Assembly: GCA_038496445.1 (NCBI GenBank)
Contig: JALMLS010000353.1
Span: 372,001-436,000, forward strand
Source of the DNA: Trichosphaerium sp. ATCC 40318
Lineage: Eukaryota; Discosea; Flabellinia; Trichosidae
Length of the DNA: 64,000 nucleotides
Direction: 5' to 3'
The first letter of the stretch is position 1, and the number at the start of each line of letters is the position of its first letter. Made by a program: the position numbers and the translations under genes. Below the pieces are notes generated by a model, which saw only the letters and a program-made list of their open reading frames with translations, did not search any database and was not told the origin of the DNA. Positions 43,511 through 55,616 of this stretch are shown here, in pieces.

Positions 43511-45027
43511 ATGTCAACCTTCAAAATAAATAAAACATCGTTTAAAATAAACGATAAGCAATACACACGCATTACACTTGAAAACGGAGGTACATCAACG
43601 AATTTAAGCTAAAATGACTTATTGGTAGGTGCTGGCGCGTATGTGACGCTTGTACCCGAGGTAGGTGGTGCTGTAGAGCAAATTTGTTTACCAAACAACG
43701 AAAAACTTTTTACGTAAGTACATTGTACACCAAACAATCGGTTAACTCTAATGAATTCTTTAAGATTGCTTGCTGCTCCAAATAAGAGGTAAATCACAAA
43801 AGAAAAAGTCGTACAACATTTACTTTGTCGGTCTGTTTACAACCCTCAGTGATGGTAAAACACCTCTGAACAAGGCCTGGATAGATGACTACGCATCTTC
43901 ATGGAAAGGTAGCATGCTCATGCCTTGGCAGAATAGGATAAGGGATGGCACGTGATTAATTTTGTTTTACGAATTAGGAAAACGATCGCTAACAATACTA
44001 AAGGAAAATACTCTTGGAGAGGTCAATGTACTTAAGCTGTGCGAAAATACATTGTGCTTATTTTTAAACTAGCATACACATTACCTGTTAATGAAACGCC
44101 ACGCAATTGCGCTTTGCATGGTCTGTTGTTTGACGCACCTATGACAGTAACAAAAGAAGTAAATAAAACCTATTTAGAACTAATTAACTCGCTCATTACT
44201 ATTGTAGGTCGCAGACGATAAAGCAGCAAAAGTATGCCTCACTTACGAATTTGATAACAACCCTGGCTATCCATGGAAGGTATGCTAAAGGACGTTGATA
44301 CCACATCTTAATATGGGTAAAGGTGCAAGTTTCAATTCTATACACTCTAGACGCAGCTGGATTTAAGTGTGAAATGTGGGGCGTTAATCAATCCGAATCA
44401 TGTGCTCCATTTGCATGTGGTTGGCACCCATATTTTGCACTTAGTAGCGCTGATACGGTTGACAAATGCAGTCTTAAGCTCCAAAATTGTAGGTTTGATA
44501 TCGATTGTTTGTTTTAATCTAACAAGTTTAGGCGAGGAAACAATTGCAGACAAGCAATTATGCCCTACGTCTTCAAAAAACCACCCTGGATTTGATTGCA
44601 GTATAAAAGACCTAAAATTGGATACTGCGTTTCGCATTGGTAGGTGGAATAGAACGTAGTATAATAGCATCTAACATTTGCAGGAAAATTTTCTATTTCG
44701 GACCCAGTTACCGTCTCAGAAGTATGCATATCGTTGTTTTAGTGGTATTCCATTAACGTATCTTAGGCACTCACTGCATCACCAATACCATCAAAGTGCA
44801 GCACTACGCGGGTTGCTGGCCCTGGTGCAACAATTGCCTTGTGGCAAGATACATCATTCCCCTTTGTACAAATCTACACACCGGATGATCGCACTTGTAT
44901 AGCCATTGAACCAACGTCAGGGCCTCCAAACTCGTTTAATGTTCCAGAAAACGAAGAACAATACTTTGTATTGAAAAAGAAGGCAGGTACCACATTCTAC
45001 GGATCTTTTGGAGTTCGCCTGGAATAA
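43511..45027 (+). CDS. Aldose 1-epimerase (mutarotase)
   Basis: Eleven exons: 43511..43589, 43629..43713, 43765..43788, 43850..43947, 44004..44027, 44073..44158, 44208..44279, 44323..44488, 44532..44639, 44684..44721, 44767..45027; 346 residues in one frame. Converts alpha and beta anomers of hexoses. Family blocks: VTLVPEVGGAVEQICLP, MLMPWQNRIRDGKYSW, CALHGLLFDAP (catalytic His), CGWHPYFALSS (second His), PFVQIYTPDDR, CIAIEPTSGPPNSF, and FYGSFGVRLE. The family Glu base lies near the C-terminus. Exons 3 and 5 are 24 bases each. The intron after 43947 starts with GC, not GT. No signal peptide, so cytosolic. Confidence 0.92.
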
Positions 45028-45263
45028 AATAACTTATTTCACATTTGGCACGTGGGGTTTTTTTTTGTGAACGCTTTTGCCACACTTTCATCCCCGCACC
45101 AAAAGCACAACAAATAAACTCTTCGAAGAAGCAAAATTAGCGCGGTTTCCGTGACTACTGTTGACTATTGTGTCGTGCAAAGAATTGTAATTTACATAAT
45201 TTTTTTGTCTGTCTGGAATTGCGTACTGCTCTACAACAAACGTTACGTAGCTCGAGCTACGAT

Positions 45264-48200
45264 ATGAACGAGGAGAATGTTAGTTTCAAAAAATTTGAAG
45301 CAAGTAACGACCCAATGGATACGTTGAGTACGTACATGCTATATTTTACGAACGAATGCCATTTTATTTCATGTTATTCGTATAAGTTCAAATCCTAGTA
45401 CTAATAAATTTAAACACTGCTTCGTACGCGTACCACTCATGCGAGTTTTAGTGGGCGAGGGAGAATTAGAATTATTAGAACTTCACACTTGTATTTCCTC
45501 ACAAAGTGACGTTTACTGACGCTCTCATAGTGCCTGAAACAAAGAAAGAAGTACGTGACGAGCAAGGAGATACTGTAATGGAGGTTAATGAAACGACAAA
45601 CAAAGAAAACATCGAATTGAAGCGTAAACGCGCAAACTCGCTCACTCAAGCAAAGAGGTATGATTAATAAGTATTTTTCTGTTTATTAGTTAGTTTTTTA
45701 TTTTTCAAATTGAAAAGACGTTAAAGTTTCCTAATTACGTATTTGTCGCATAAAGGAACTTGTAGCGTAAAAACTTGTTTTACTGAATATCTTCTGTAGT
45801 AAAAAACGTATCAAGCTGGAAGTCAACAAGCAAGAACAATCTACAAACTACAGTGGTATCAATGCTGAGATTATATCCGATGATGAATCGGTTGAGGAGT
45901 TTGGCGATAATGACAACAAAAAAGAAATAAAAAAAGAAGAAAAACAAGAGCAAAAAGATCAACCAAAAGAAGAAGAAGAAAAGGTCAAGGGACCATTGAC
46001 ATTGTCAAAAAATAGCGACAAGGAGAAATACGAACTTGGTGCTGGTATGAATGAGAAACTGCGGCCTTATCAACGCAAAGGCATAAAGTTCTTGTATCCT
46101 TTTTACTTTTACAAGTCATTTATGGCTTCAACTCCACTAGCACCAAAATTTGGTTAATTTAAACGTCAAATGACGTTTTGTTAGTTACCAATTTTTTTTG
46201 CGTCTACATTGGTATCTAACAATCGCATTTTGACAGTATTGCCAATACTGGTGATTTGGTGGGGTTTTCTTTTTGCCAGCAGTATAAATAGTTGAACCTT
46301 GACACTACGAAAGATTCAAGCTCTTCAAACAAAAAACAGGGGTACAGTAACTTGCAATTTAAGTTTTTTTATATTAACTTTGTTTTAAAGGGCATCCTTG
46401 GAGATGATATGGGTTTGGGTAATGTTTTTTTTGTGTGCCAGTTTCGCTGAAATTAAAGCGAATAAAGTGTTTGGAAATTAAAGTTTTAGGGTTAACTGTA
46501 ATATAGGAAAGACGGTTCAAGCGCTTGGGTTTTTGTTTGCTATATTGCCAAAACGTAAATCTAGATTTAATCTATCACCTACAAAGGTTGGAAATGTATC
46601 TCATGTTGAATCAGCACCTCCTGATCCCCAAAAGAAGCATGGCCAAGTGAGTGTTTAAATTTTTTAAGAATAATAGTCTTACTCTCTTAGGTCCTTGTAG
46701 TATGCCCGGCGAGTGTAATACCTAATTGGGAGGATGAAACAAAGGTGTGGAGGCGGTTTGCAAACAGATCAGATGTAAGATTTCAAAGGTACAACATTAA
46801 GTGTATTTAACAAATAATTTGACAAAATGATTCAAAGGTATTTGGGTCCAAAGAGGAAAGAAGTCATAGACAACTTGGACAATGGACGCGTTGAGATTGT
46901 ATATACATCCTATGAAACTTTTAGACGCGATTTAGCTGTATTAAACCGAGACTGGCTTTGTGTAGTATTAGATGAGGTGCATCGTGTAAAAGGTAAGTTG
47001 GTTTTTGTTTTAAAAGAAACAACTGCTAACGCCTTCAATAATAGCCCGCAAATCAAAAGTAGCTATGGCTTGTCAAGAACTCCGTACAATGCGACGATAT
47101 GGCTTGACTGGTACAGTAATGCAGAATAACTTTGAGGAACTTTACACCTTGCTTAATTTTGTTCGGCCTCACTGTCTTGGCACACTTGACAACTTCCGTC
47201 GTTTGTAAGTTCTTATCACCTTTAACAATATTTAAAGAGAGCTTCTCCTAATAGTGGTAGGTATACTCACCCAATTAAAACGGGTCAACGACGTGATGCA
47301 AGTAAGCCTGATATTGCTAGAGCAAAAAGAGCAACAAAGCAGCTCAACACAATTATACGAAAGGTACTTGTACAATTTCTTTTATTTCTTTTATTTCAAC
47401 TTTGTATAATTCTAACACGTGTTCAAGATCGTTTTACGGCGTGATAAGTCTATCATTAGTGAATACTTGCCTGGGAAACAAGATAACATTGTATTCTGCA
47501 ACTTGACGCAGTTACAAATACGTATGTACAAGAGATTGCTTCAGTCAGATGAATTTCAAAGGCTGATTTCATACAAACAGCCTTGCAGCTGTGGGTACGT
47601 CTTGCATTGTCGCATAAACGTTGCTTACGTTTTTCAAAGCTCTGGTTTCAGGCAAAACGATTGTTGTTTTGCGAAAAAGGGCGGTGGTTCATGGAGAAGC
47701 CTTTTGTTCCCTGCATTGCAAACACTATTAAAGCTATCTAATCGTGAGTATTGTTTTTTTTTGTTGAAGGCATTTAAGTTTATGAGCAATTCTTTGTAGA
47801 TACCATGTTGTTACAACCAAGTGAATTGAAAAGAGAAAAAGATAGAGCGAAACATACGCGAGCTGTAAATTTATGGAATATTGCCGTGGTACGAGATGCT
47901 TGTTTTGTTATTCCTTTAGTTTGTTTGTACTAACTTTTTATTTTTTAGGGCGAAGATAGGGCATTGATAGAAGAACTTATTGAGACAAGACAACATGAGA
48001 TGTTGTGTGGTAAAATACTTACTCTGAAATCTTTATTGCCTATCTGGAAAAGCAAAGGTCATAAGATATCCTTTAAGATTTTTTGATTCCTCTTTTTTCG
48101 TACAAACATATAAAGTCGCTTAACTATGATACATTCTACTCTTTTCTCAGTCCACCAAGATGTTGGATATTTTATATGGCGTTGTCAAAAGTGCAGGGCT

Positions 48201-50234
48201 ATCATCATTACGTCTGGATGGATCTACTCCTTTGAATGAGAGAAAGCGTAGAATAGATATTTTTAATAATCCCAAAGGACGTATTGATTTATTCTTGATA
48301 AGCACAAAAGCTGGTGGTCTTGGGTTGAATCTTACTGGTACTTTTAAACATAACTTGAACGTTGTTTTTTAATGAAACATAAATTAGGAGCCAATATTGT
48401 TGTTGTGTATGACGCCTCTTGGAATGCTACACATGATCTTCAAGCGCAGGATAGAGCGTATCGTATTGGTCAAACGAAACACACTGATATTTACAGACTT
48501 ATATCTGCTGGTACAATAGAAGAAATGACGTATGTGAAAGGCCCTTGCTGGGAGTACGTTTTGTTGACAGGATGTAGGTATAATCGGCAGATATACAAAC
48601 AACAAATGGCTGGTATAGGTATAGAAGGGACGTATGAGCGTAGGTATTTCACTGGTGTGGAGGGAGTAAAAGGACAGGAAGGAGAAATTTTTGGGTTAAT
48701 TAATCTCTTGAAACTTAGTAGCGATAAGCTGTTCACAAATGGTAACTATTTTACATGATTCGCCAACGTATACTAAAAAACTATTTAGATATTATAGAAA
48801 AAGCTAAAGATTCCGAAGAAAACTACATTGTAAAGGAGAACAAACTCAATAAGGAACAGCCTTCAATGCTAACTGGTACTGGCAAGTATTAATAAGTTAT
48901 CTAAAGTTTGTATTCTGTAGGTTTGTTTGATAAACCTTCATCTCAAAACGAATCTACAATAGACCTCACAGGAGACGAGAAACTTATTGATCTTGACACG
49001 ATAGCATCGCGTACGAACCTAGAGCTTTGTCCTTTGTCTTTTTAATAGCTTGAACGCCTTGTACTAACTTTTCTTAAGAATTGAATAACAAATCTTTCTC
49101 AGTGTTCGATGATGATGTAGCCAAAGCACTTGCCGCTTCTGGTGTTTTGTACACTCACCGAAATAGGGTACACTTATACCTTTCTTCTTTTTTTCTTCTT
49201 TTTTTTTTGAAAATTAAATGAATCAAAACGAAGATTTCGTTTGCATAGCTAATTCGTCAGTGTGCATCGCCTTCTCTGTGTGGCTTCGCGCACTGGCGAC
49301 TTAATTAGACATGTAGTACCCTCTGTAGTGTAATGGCAAATCACGCTTGGTTGTAGCCCGAGAAATGGTGGTTCGATTCCATCCGGAGGGATTTTTTTTT
49401 ATTTGAAATTCATATTCTATTTTCGCTTATTATTGTAACACATCTGCTAATACAATGCACAGGATATTGTGGGTGAAAGTAGAGCTGAAAGACAGCTTGC
49501 TAAACAGCTAGAGGAAAAATACAAAGGAAAACTTGGTTCTAGCCTAATGCCTCCTACTATGCCTAGAACGCCTTATTCAAATACTCCACTTGGCAACACA
49601 AACTTTACGCGGCTTATCCGCTCGAATAATAGCTTAAATATGCCAAGACAACCGATGACCTTTAACCCATTCCTTTCAACGCCTAGCGCTAGGAATTTAC
49701 AGACACCTCTGTTTGGTAAAGATACTTTATCTGTTCCTGGAGCAATGGCGCGGCCGGGTATAGCGCCTACATTTGGTAAACCTGCAAGGAAGCTGAATAC
49801 AGGTAACTTTTCATTCAATGGTACTTTGGGATCAGGTGTGCGTCGTCCATGGTTAAACAAAAATGCTTTATCAAATCCTGGCTCTATGAAACGTCCAGGT
49901 ATAACACCGACGTTTGGTAAACCTTCAAAGCGATTTGGCTATAATTTCAAGCTACCTACAGCGAACACTAATAATGTGGTACGTTTATTCAGAACCGACA
50001 CTGAAATGTCTTTTTTTTCTAATGTACTATTTTCTGAAGGTCAATATTACTACACAGGATCCATTAGAGTTAATGGAACAGAGCGCCAAGGCAATGGGTC
50101 TTTGGACACCGATGATGGAGCAAACCAATAAGACACTTTTGCGTCAGGCAGCCGAACGTGCTCGGAAGCAAGCTGAACTTGCGGAAAAACGGAGGAAGCC
50201 TAATAACAGTGAACCCATTGTAATTGAAGATTGA
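45264..50234 (+). CDS. ERCC6L2: SNF2-family ATPase of the ERCC6L2 type
   Basis: At least 22 exons, phase-checked from 46314 on (for example 46391..46418, 46507..46646, 46838..46992, 47045..47204, 47428..47594, 48388..48529, 49463..49978, 50040..50234); the N-terminus and the join near 48060-48150 are less sure. Helicase motifs: [94 protein letters not shown]. The Cys cluster PCSCGG-DCC after motif IV and [16 protein letters not shown] are marks of ERCC6L2/Rad26-like proteins, which act in DNA-break repair. The tail has two PG-x-M-x-RPGI-x-PTFGKP repeats and SUMO-binding-like IDLTGDE and PIVIED. Exon starts before 45900 are tentative. Confidence 0.87.
49249..49308 (+). other. Imperfect stem-loop upstream of tRNA-Tyr
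   Basis: CTAATT at 49249..49254 pairs with AATTAG at 49303..49308 and AGTGTGC with GCGCACT further in (one G-U pair). It sits 10 bases before the tRNA inside the same intron. It could be a tRNA leader structure or a second small RNA; no snoRNA boxes were identified with confidence. Confidence 0.4.
49319..49391 (+). tRNA. tRNA-Tyr (GUA), intronless, inside an intron
   Basis: 73 bases folding as a cloverleaf. Acceptor stem CCCTCTG with CGGAGGG (one G-U pair) and discriminator A; D arm GTG/CAC with GG in the loop; anticodon stem CTTGG/CCGAG with loop TTGTAGC, anticodon GTA after T33; four-base variable loop; T arm GGTGG/CCATC with loop TTCGATT. C1-G72 with A73 are the eukaryotic Tyr identity elements. 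A run of T follows at once, fitting RNA polymerase III termination. It lies in the ERCC6L2-like intron 49168..49462 on the same strand and has no intron of its own. Confidence 0.93.
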
Positions 50235-50406
50235 TTGGTAACACTAACGATAAGACAATAATCTTTGCACCGTTGTAAATAAGTTGAAAAAAAAAAAAGG
50301 CAGAGATTGTTTGTTTAAGTCGTATTTCTTATTTTAGTTCACAGTCAACTTGTTTTAGTGAGCAAAACTACTTCCGTTAGTACAAAAAGTTGGTGCAACT
50401 GCCTTC

Positions 50407-51852
50407 ATGGCTGAAACCGATTCATCAGAGAACAGCAGCAAGCAAGAAAGTATTCGAGATGTTATACCGTTTGATATCCGCTTACACACTGCTGATAACT
50501 TCGATGAAGGCATAAACAAAGTTTTCGTCGCAGTTCGGTGTGATGGTAACGAACTGACGCGTTCTAAACCAGTTTGGGTAATCAACCAACGAGCTTCGTT
50601 TCATCAAACCCTACGCGTAGACTGTGCAATTAGTAAGTGCTATCAACTCGCGATTTTAATTAAAAACTTGTTTAGAAAAAAAAGGAGGAGCTTACAGAGC
50701 TAAATCGATGAAACTAGTGCTGTACAACCTCAAAAACAAAAATGGAAAAGTCAAAGATGAAAAACTTCAAGTACAGTTCACATGTTTACTCGTTTTAACC
50801 TGACACTGTCACTTCGTAGAAATTTGAGATAGACCTAGCTGATTTTGTAGACGCTGCACCAAGTGACACCGAACTGAAATCAGAACCGACAAAGAAAGGC
50901 AAAGGCTTGTCTCTTAACGTACTCAACGCTTGTTAAAAGAGTTATTTAATGTATCGTAGCTTGTAGTTAAAAAAGGGAATCGCGTTGGCTATGAAAAGCG
51001 TACCAAGGGCATTAAACGCATTAAAAAACGCGTAGGCCAGAAGCTAGGTGTCAAAACAAAAGAACCGTACACATTGTATTTTCTTCCAACTCAACAAACT
51101 GACGCGCTGTAGCGAGTATCAAGAATATTTCCTGTCAGATTCTGAAGAGAGTACAACTCAAAATGTGCGACAATTGTAAAAACAAGTGTAGTTTTTTTGA
51201 CTAGAGTGTCTAGGATATAGAAACGACCACAGACAATATAATAGACGATTCTGATTTATCCATAAGTGAATCTGTTGATATGGATCAATTTTGTACGCCC
51301 ACAGCTAAGGACTGTACTAATTTTCGAGTTGTAGTGAGCCCAGAAGCGAAGAAGGAGCTAGAAAAACTAGATCTCAGCTCTAGTTCTGAGTCAGAAATTG
51401 ACACGCAAGCTGTGATTGCAAAACGACCTGCCATTAAAGAACTACGGCGTAGAGTTACTTCCGTCAAGTTTAACCCTGTTGAAACCAAGGCGGTAGAAAG
51501 CGAGCCAGTTGCACTTGATGAACCCAACAAACCCCTCAAACCTGTCGCACCTGAGGAACCTGAAGAACCTAAAGAACTTGAGGAATCTGGGGACTCTATG
51601 GAACCTGAGGAAGATGACGAAGGTGATGAAAGCATAGAGGTCGTTAAATCACCACCTGAAGTGAAGAAAACTGAAAACAGCAAGCCGCCAAAACAGAACA
51701 AAAATAGGAAAAAAGCTGTCTCATTTGTAGGAAAAGAAGATATAATCGAGCCACAACCTGAAAGGTTACCTCAGCGACCAATGAGAGAAAAGACTCCACT
51801 ACTTGCACAGAAAAAACGAAAAAAATCTGCTCTTTGTTGCTGTTTTGGATAA
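50407..51852 (+). CDS. NT-C2 domain protein with basic, triple-Cys membrane-anchor tail
   Basis: Six exons: 50407..50632, 50676..50770, 50820..50918, 50960..51066, 51113..51164, 51214..51852; 405 residues. Residues about 18-140 fit the N-terminal C2 (NT-C2) fold: IPFDIRLHTADNFDEG, KVFVAVRCDGNELTRSKPVW, FHQTLRVDCAI, MKLVLYNLKNKNGKVKDEKL, FEIDLADFVD. A long acidic, Pro-rich linker has PEEPEEPKELEE repeats. The protein ends KKRKKSALCCCFG: basic residues then three Cys, as in palmitoylated membrane anchors. In animals NT-C2 proteins (EEIG1, EHBP1) work in membrane traffic and cytoskeleton linkage. Membrane tethering here is inferred. Confidence 0.75.
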
Positions 51853-52312
51853 TAGCGAAAAAAAATACAACCTGTACATTATAAGCCTTTTGTGTCTTTG
51901 CTTGGGAGTTACATTTGCTCTCGCTTTCCAAAACAGAACAAGGTCTTATCTAGAACATTAGTTCACTGCATTATTATTGTACTGCAGTGTGTTTTTTTAC
52001 CATCATGGGAGAGCTTGTGGCAAAAGAATCAGTCGTAACAAAGAAACCCGAGAGAATACTGAAACTAGTATTAAGTTTCTTTGGGAAATCCCTTACTATT
52101 AGCGTGTATTTATTGGCTAGCTCGTCGCACATCGCAGCGCTATACAACCCAAATACAATTTGGAGAGTTTTTACCTTAAATACAAACAACTTGCTCCTCA
52201 ACCCTTTTCACTATGAGCTTGTACGTATTTTTGATTAGTACATTGTTGGATAACACGGTTGATTGTTGTTTACAGTTTCAAGTCTAATTCGAAAGGTCCT
52301 GATATTAACACC

Positions 52313-55300
52313 ATGCGCGAGTACGCTAATAAGCTCTCGGCGAGAGATATAACGTTGGAGCACCTCATAACAGCCCAGCCGTCGTTGGGTCAAATGTTCG
52401 CAGCGTTTTTAAAGGAAGACTATGCTGAGGAATCGCTTGCATTCTACAAAGACGTGTGCAAGTTCGAGAAGCTCAAAAAGACAGGACCTCCAACAAAGGT
52501 ACTTCTATTTTCCGCTCCAAATACTCCGAACAGCGTATAACAACCTCCAACATTGTCAAAATACTATTTCTAAAACACCACTTTGCTAAAAACGTACAGA
52601 TGTTAAAAAAAGGAGCAAAGACGAATGCCCAAGGAACACTTATTTGTGAACAGTTTTTGGGCTTTGGTAGTAACAGCAATGACTCACAGATTAACATCAA
52701 CAAAGGCTTGCTTAGCGACATTAGAGTTGCGTACAAAACTCAACAGTATTATGAAGGCATTTTCGATGTTATTCGGGGTGATATAGCATCGTTGTTGCGT
52801 ACACAGCTACTAACATTCTCGAATGGAATGGACAAAAGTAGTTCTGATTATGGCACACTTTCAATTTACATGAAAGACATACAAAACGCGAGTGCATCGT
52901 TAGAGGAGCTCTTTGATAAGGAAAAGAGTATTACAACTGCTTTTAGAGCATTTTTAAAAAAAGGATTTAGCGAAGAGTATCTGCTCTTTTATTTAGAATG
53001 TGCGAAGTTTAATCGCCTAGCAAGCGCGGTACGTCTCTCGCACTCCCTAGAAATTACTTGTTGGGGTTTTTTTTCTCATCAAAGCGAACATAGTTGCATT
53101 GTTCAACATGCTTTTACGCATTTTTATTTTGTCATTTTATCTCCTCTAAGTGTTACTATTTTAGTCCAAATCGGCACAGTACGCTCTAGCTTTAGCAATA
53201 TGTGAAGCATACTTTGGGATTGACAGCGAAGACAGCTCGTCACGCGTTGCTGTTGCAAACGACGACATAATGAGCGCTTATCGCAAAAAAGTGTTCAATG
53301 TTGACACTTTCGTAAAACCAAAGCGCGAAATTGAGACTTTACTGACTACTAAATTCCTTGATTTCGTATTGAAGGCCGAACGCCTTTCGGTACACAATAA
53401 CTCAACTATTGTGACCACTAGTTAGCTAAATATTACCATTCTAGGACGACAAGCTGCGTGGCACTCCCAAGAAGCGTTCTCTTTCGCAACGTAATCTAGT
53501 CGTAGACACGGGCTCGTACAGTCCAGGAAGGAATAGTTACGGCGGTATGATTAGTCCGAAACGTCACTCTAGATCTAAGTCTGACTCTCCACGAAGGCGG
53601 TCAGAAGCATGGGTAGGTCCTTGGAAATTCGTTTTCTTTTTTACAAAACCTTTTATTTTTTGTCCACTCACTTTTTTGATCAAGCAATTGACGGATGAAG
53701 GATTCACAATTGCTGTCTCATGGGCATCTGAGAGAAAAAAGAAAAGGTTCAGCAAACACAGAGTGACATCTGTTCCAGTTCTGTTAGGTACAAAAATCAA
53801 TATTTGATAGGCGCTAATTTTGACGATACCTTCAGGTCTTCTAGCAGCTTTGTTCAAAATAACACGCCCTCTCGACCAGCTACGATTAGAGCTACTGGAT
53901 ACTGAGTTTGACGCTTATATGACACTTGAATCAATACGAGATTTGCCTACAAAATCTAGTATGAGAATTGTGTCGCTAGACCCTGATCCTCCTGGTGTAA
54001 ATGCAGACAGAGTGATTATTAAAAGGCTATTGGAAGATGTCAGCGAATTGAGAGTAGATCTAAGAGCACTCAAAACACACATGATAGGTGATTCACCACA
54101 ACCAAAACATAGCAAAAAGGCTAAAAAGGAAAAGAAAAAAGAACGAATTACTCATTATCCAAGAGCACCTCTCCCACGTGTCGTTGAGATTCCGCAAGAA
54201 GCAATAGCACAGGTGCAAGAAATAGAGAAAGCACTAGAGAAAGTAAGCAAGGAAAAAGGTCAAATACGAACACATAAATCCAAGGCATCAGGCGGTAGCA
54301 TGGGCAGCCCACAAACAAGGTCACGTGCAACCTCGTCAAGGTATTAAAACATGTATTTAAATGACTCTTCTTATTATTTCAATAGGTTAGAACTTGGCAT
54401 TGATGAACGTGGGCCACTTGGCGGGCACCGCTATGGTTCTGTAGTTTCTCTTGTATCTATTACTAAGCAGATACTGGAAGATGAAGAGTCAATTTTGAAA
54501 GAATGGCTCAAAGCAATGTACCTCACAGAGAACGTTGGCGTTGAGAGTCTTAACATTTGTACTGTAGGCCAAGCACAAGGAAAATTGACGCAAGCGTTTT
54601 AACCAATACATTGTGGCCAAGTGGTTGCAAATTTGACCCTTTTACGTGCTCAAGGCTTGCTTCCATTTTCGGCAAGGACACTACTAAGTTAATGGGTCCC
54701 ATGGAGCTAATTTTGCTAAGTACGATTACAACCAACTCCTGGTTTTAGCTTACAATTTTTCTAGCACGCTACATTGCGCACCTGTGGAAACCGTTTACAA
54801 AGCACGATAGAGTATGCGGGCAATTAGTATTATACAAGAACTAACAAGGCATAGTATGGTACAGATGCGCTCTCACACGAAGAATTGCTTAAAGCACTGC
54901 TTGAATTAAAATTCGAGAATGTATGTTTTGATAGTTTTTTTTGGCATTGTACCATGACTCTAAACGACCTATAGATGGATGATCAGTGTGTATATCCCCT
55001 GTTACAAAATCATCATTTAGACAATGATGGTGACGTTTTGTTTTCAGGTATGGCCTTTGTATAGCCTCAGACAGCTGCTAACTAATTTCCCATAGGTTTT
55101 GTAAGCCTTGTTACACAGTTTGCTTCCATTAGGACATTAACCAAGGACCTTCCCAGACGGCTTAATTCTACTTCCCTGGAAATGAACTTGTACGATTGCC
55201 TAAATGCTCTGCATTTTAAACTTACACTTTGCTTCAATAGACCAACCCTGATTCGCATAGTTACACAATTTCAAGTACGTTTTTTACACCTAGTGTTTTC

Positions 55301-55368
55301 ATGACACTCAATGTTTACCGTTTTTGTAGGAGTGCAAGTACCTTGATATCTTGGCTGACATTGTGTAA
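52313..55368 (+). CDS. Tandem RGS-domain protein with long C-terminal region
   Basis: Thirteen exons: 52313..52498, 52600..53028, 53165..53389, 53445..53612, 53685..53787, 53836..54340, 54386..54517, 54568..54719, 54765..54811, 54855..54920, 54975..55047, 55096..55274, 55330..55368; 767 residues, all phases fit. Two RGS domains: TLEHLITAQPSLGQMFAAFL with ESLAFYKDVCKFEKLK, and SLEELFDKEKSITTAFRAFL with EEYLLFYLECAKFNRLAS. RGS domains speed GTP hydrolysis by G-alpha. Then a Ser/Arg-rich linker (SPKRHSRSKSDSPRRRSEAW), coiled coil, and an EF-hand-like DNDGDVLFSGF segment. An open hydrophobic frame at 52005..52220 could be an upstream exon but its phase does not match, so the start at 52313 is provisional. 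Confidence 0.85.
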
Positions 55369-55616
55369 TTATCTCACGCCAATAATGTACTCAGAATTTG
55401 GCACCCTGAGGATCTGTATTTTACATCTGCAACAAAAGGCCAGAACGAAATTGCAGAAACGAATAAAATGGTCTACCTTGTTAAAAACACGCAGCAACTA
55501 CTTTTTCGAAGTTAACTTTGTTGTTCTATGAACTTTTGACAAAAGTTTGGATCTTGGCTTAAAAAAAATGTTAAGCTCTATTTCGCCGGTATTAGCATTT
55601 GTACCTGTAGTATAAC

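Noticed and set aside
44369-44670. Two frames overlapping the epimerase exons
   Set aside because: Shadows of exons 8 and 9; the epimerase frame carries the catalytic His motif.
51285-51701. Minus-strand Ser/Gly-rich frame of 138 residues
   Set aside because: It is the complement of the Glu/Pro-rich linker of the NT-C2 protein; composition explains its openness.
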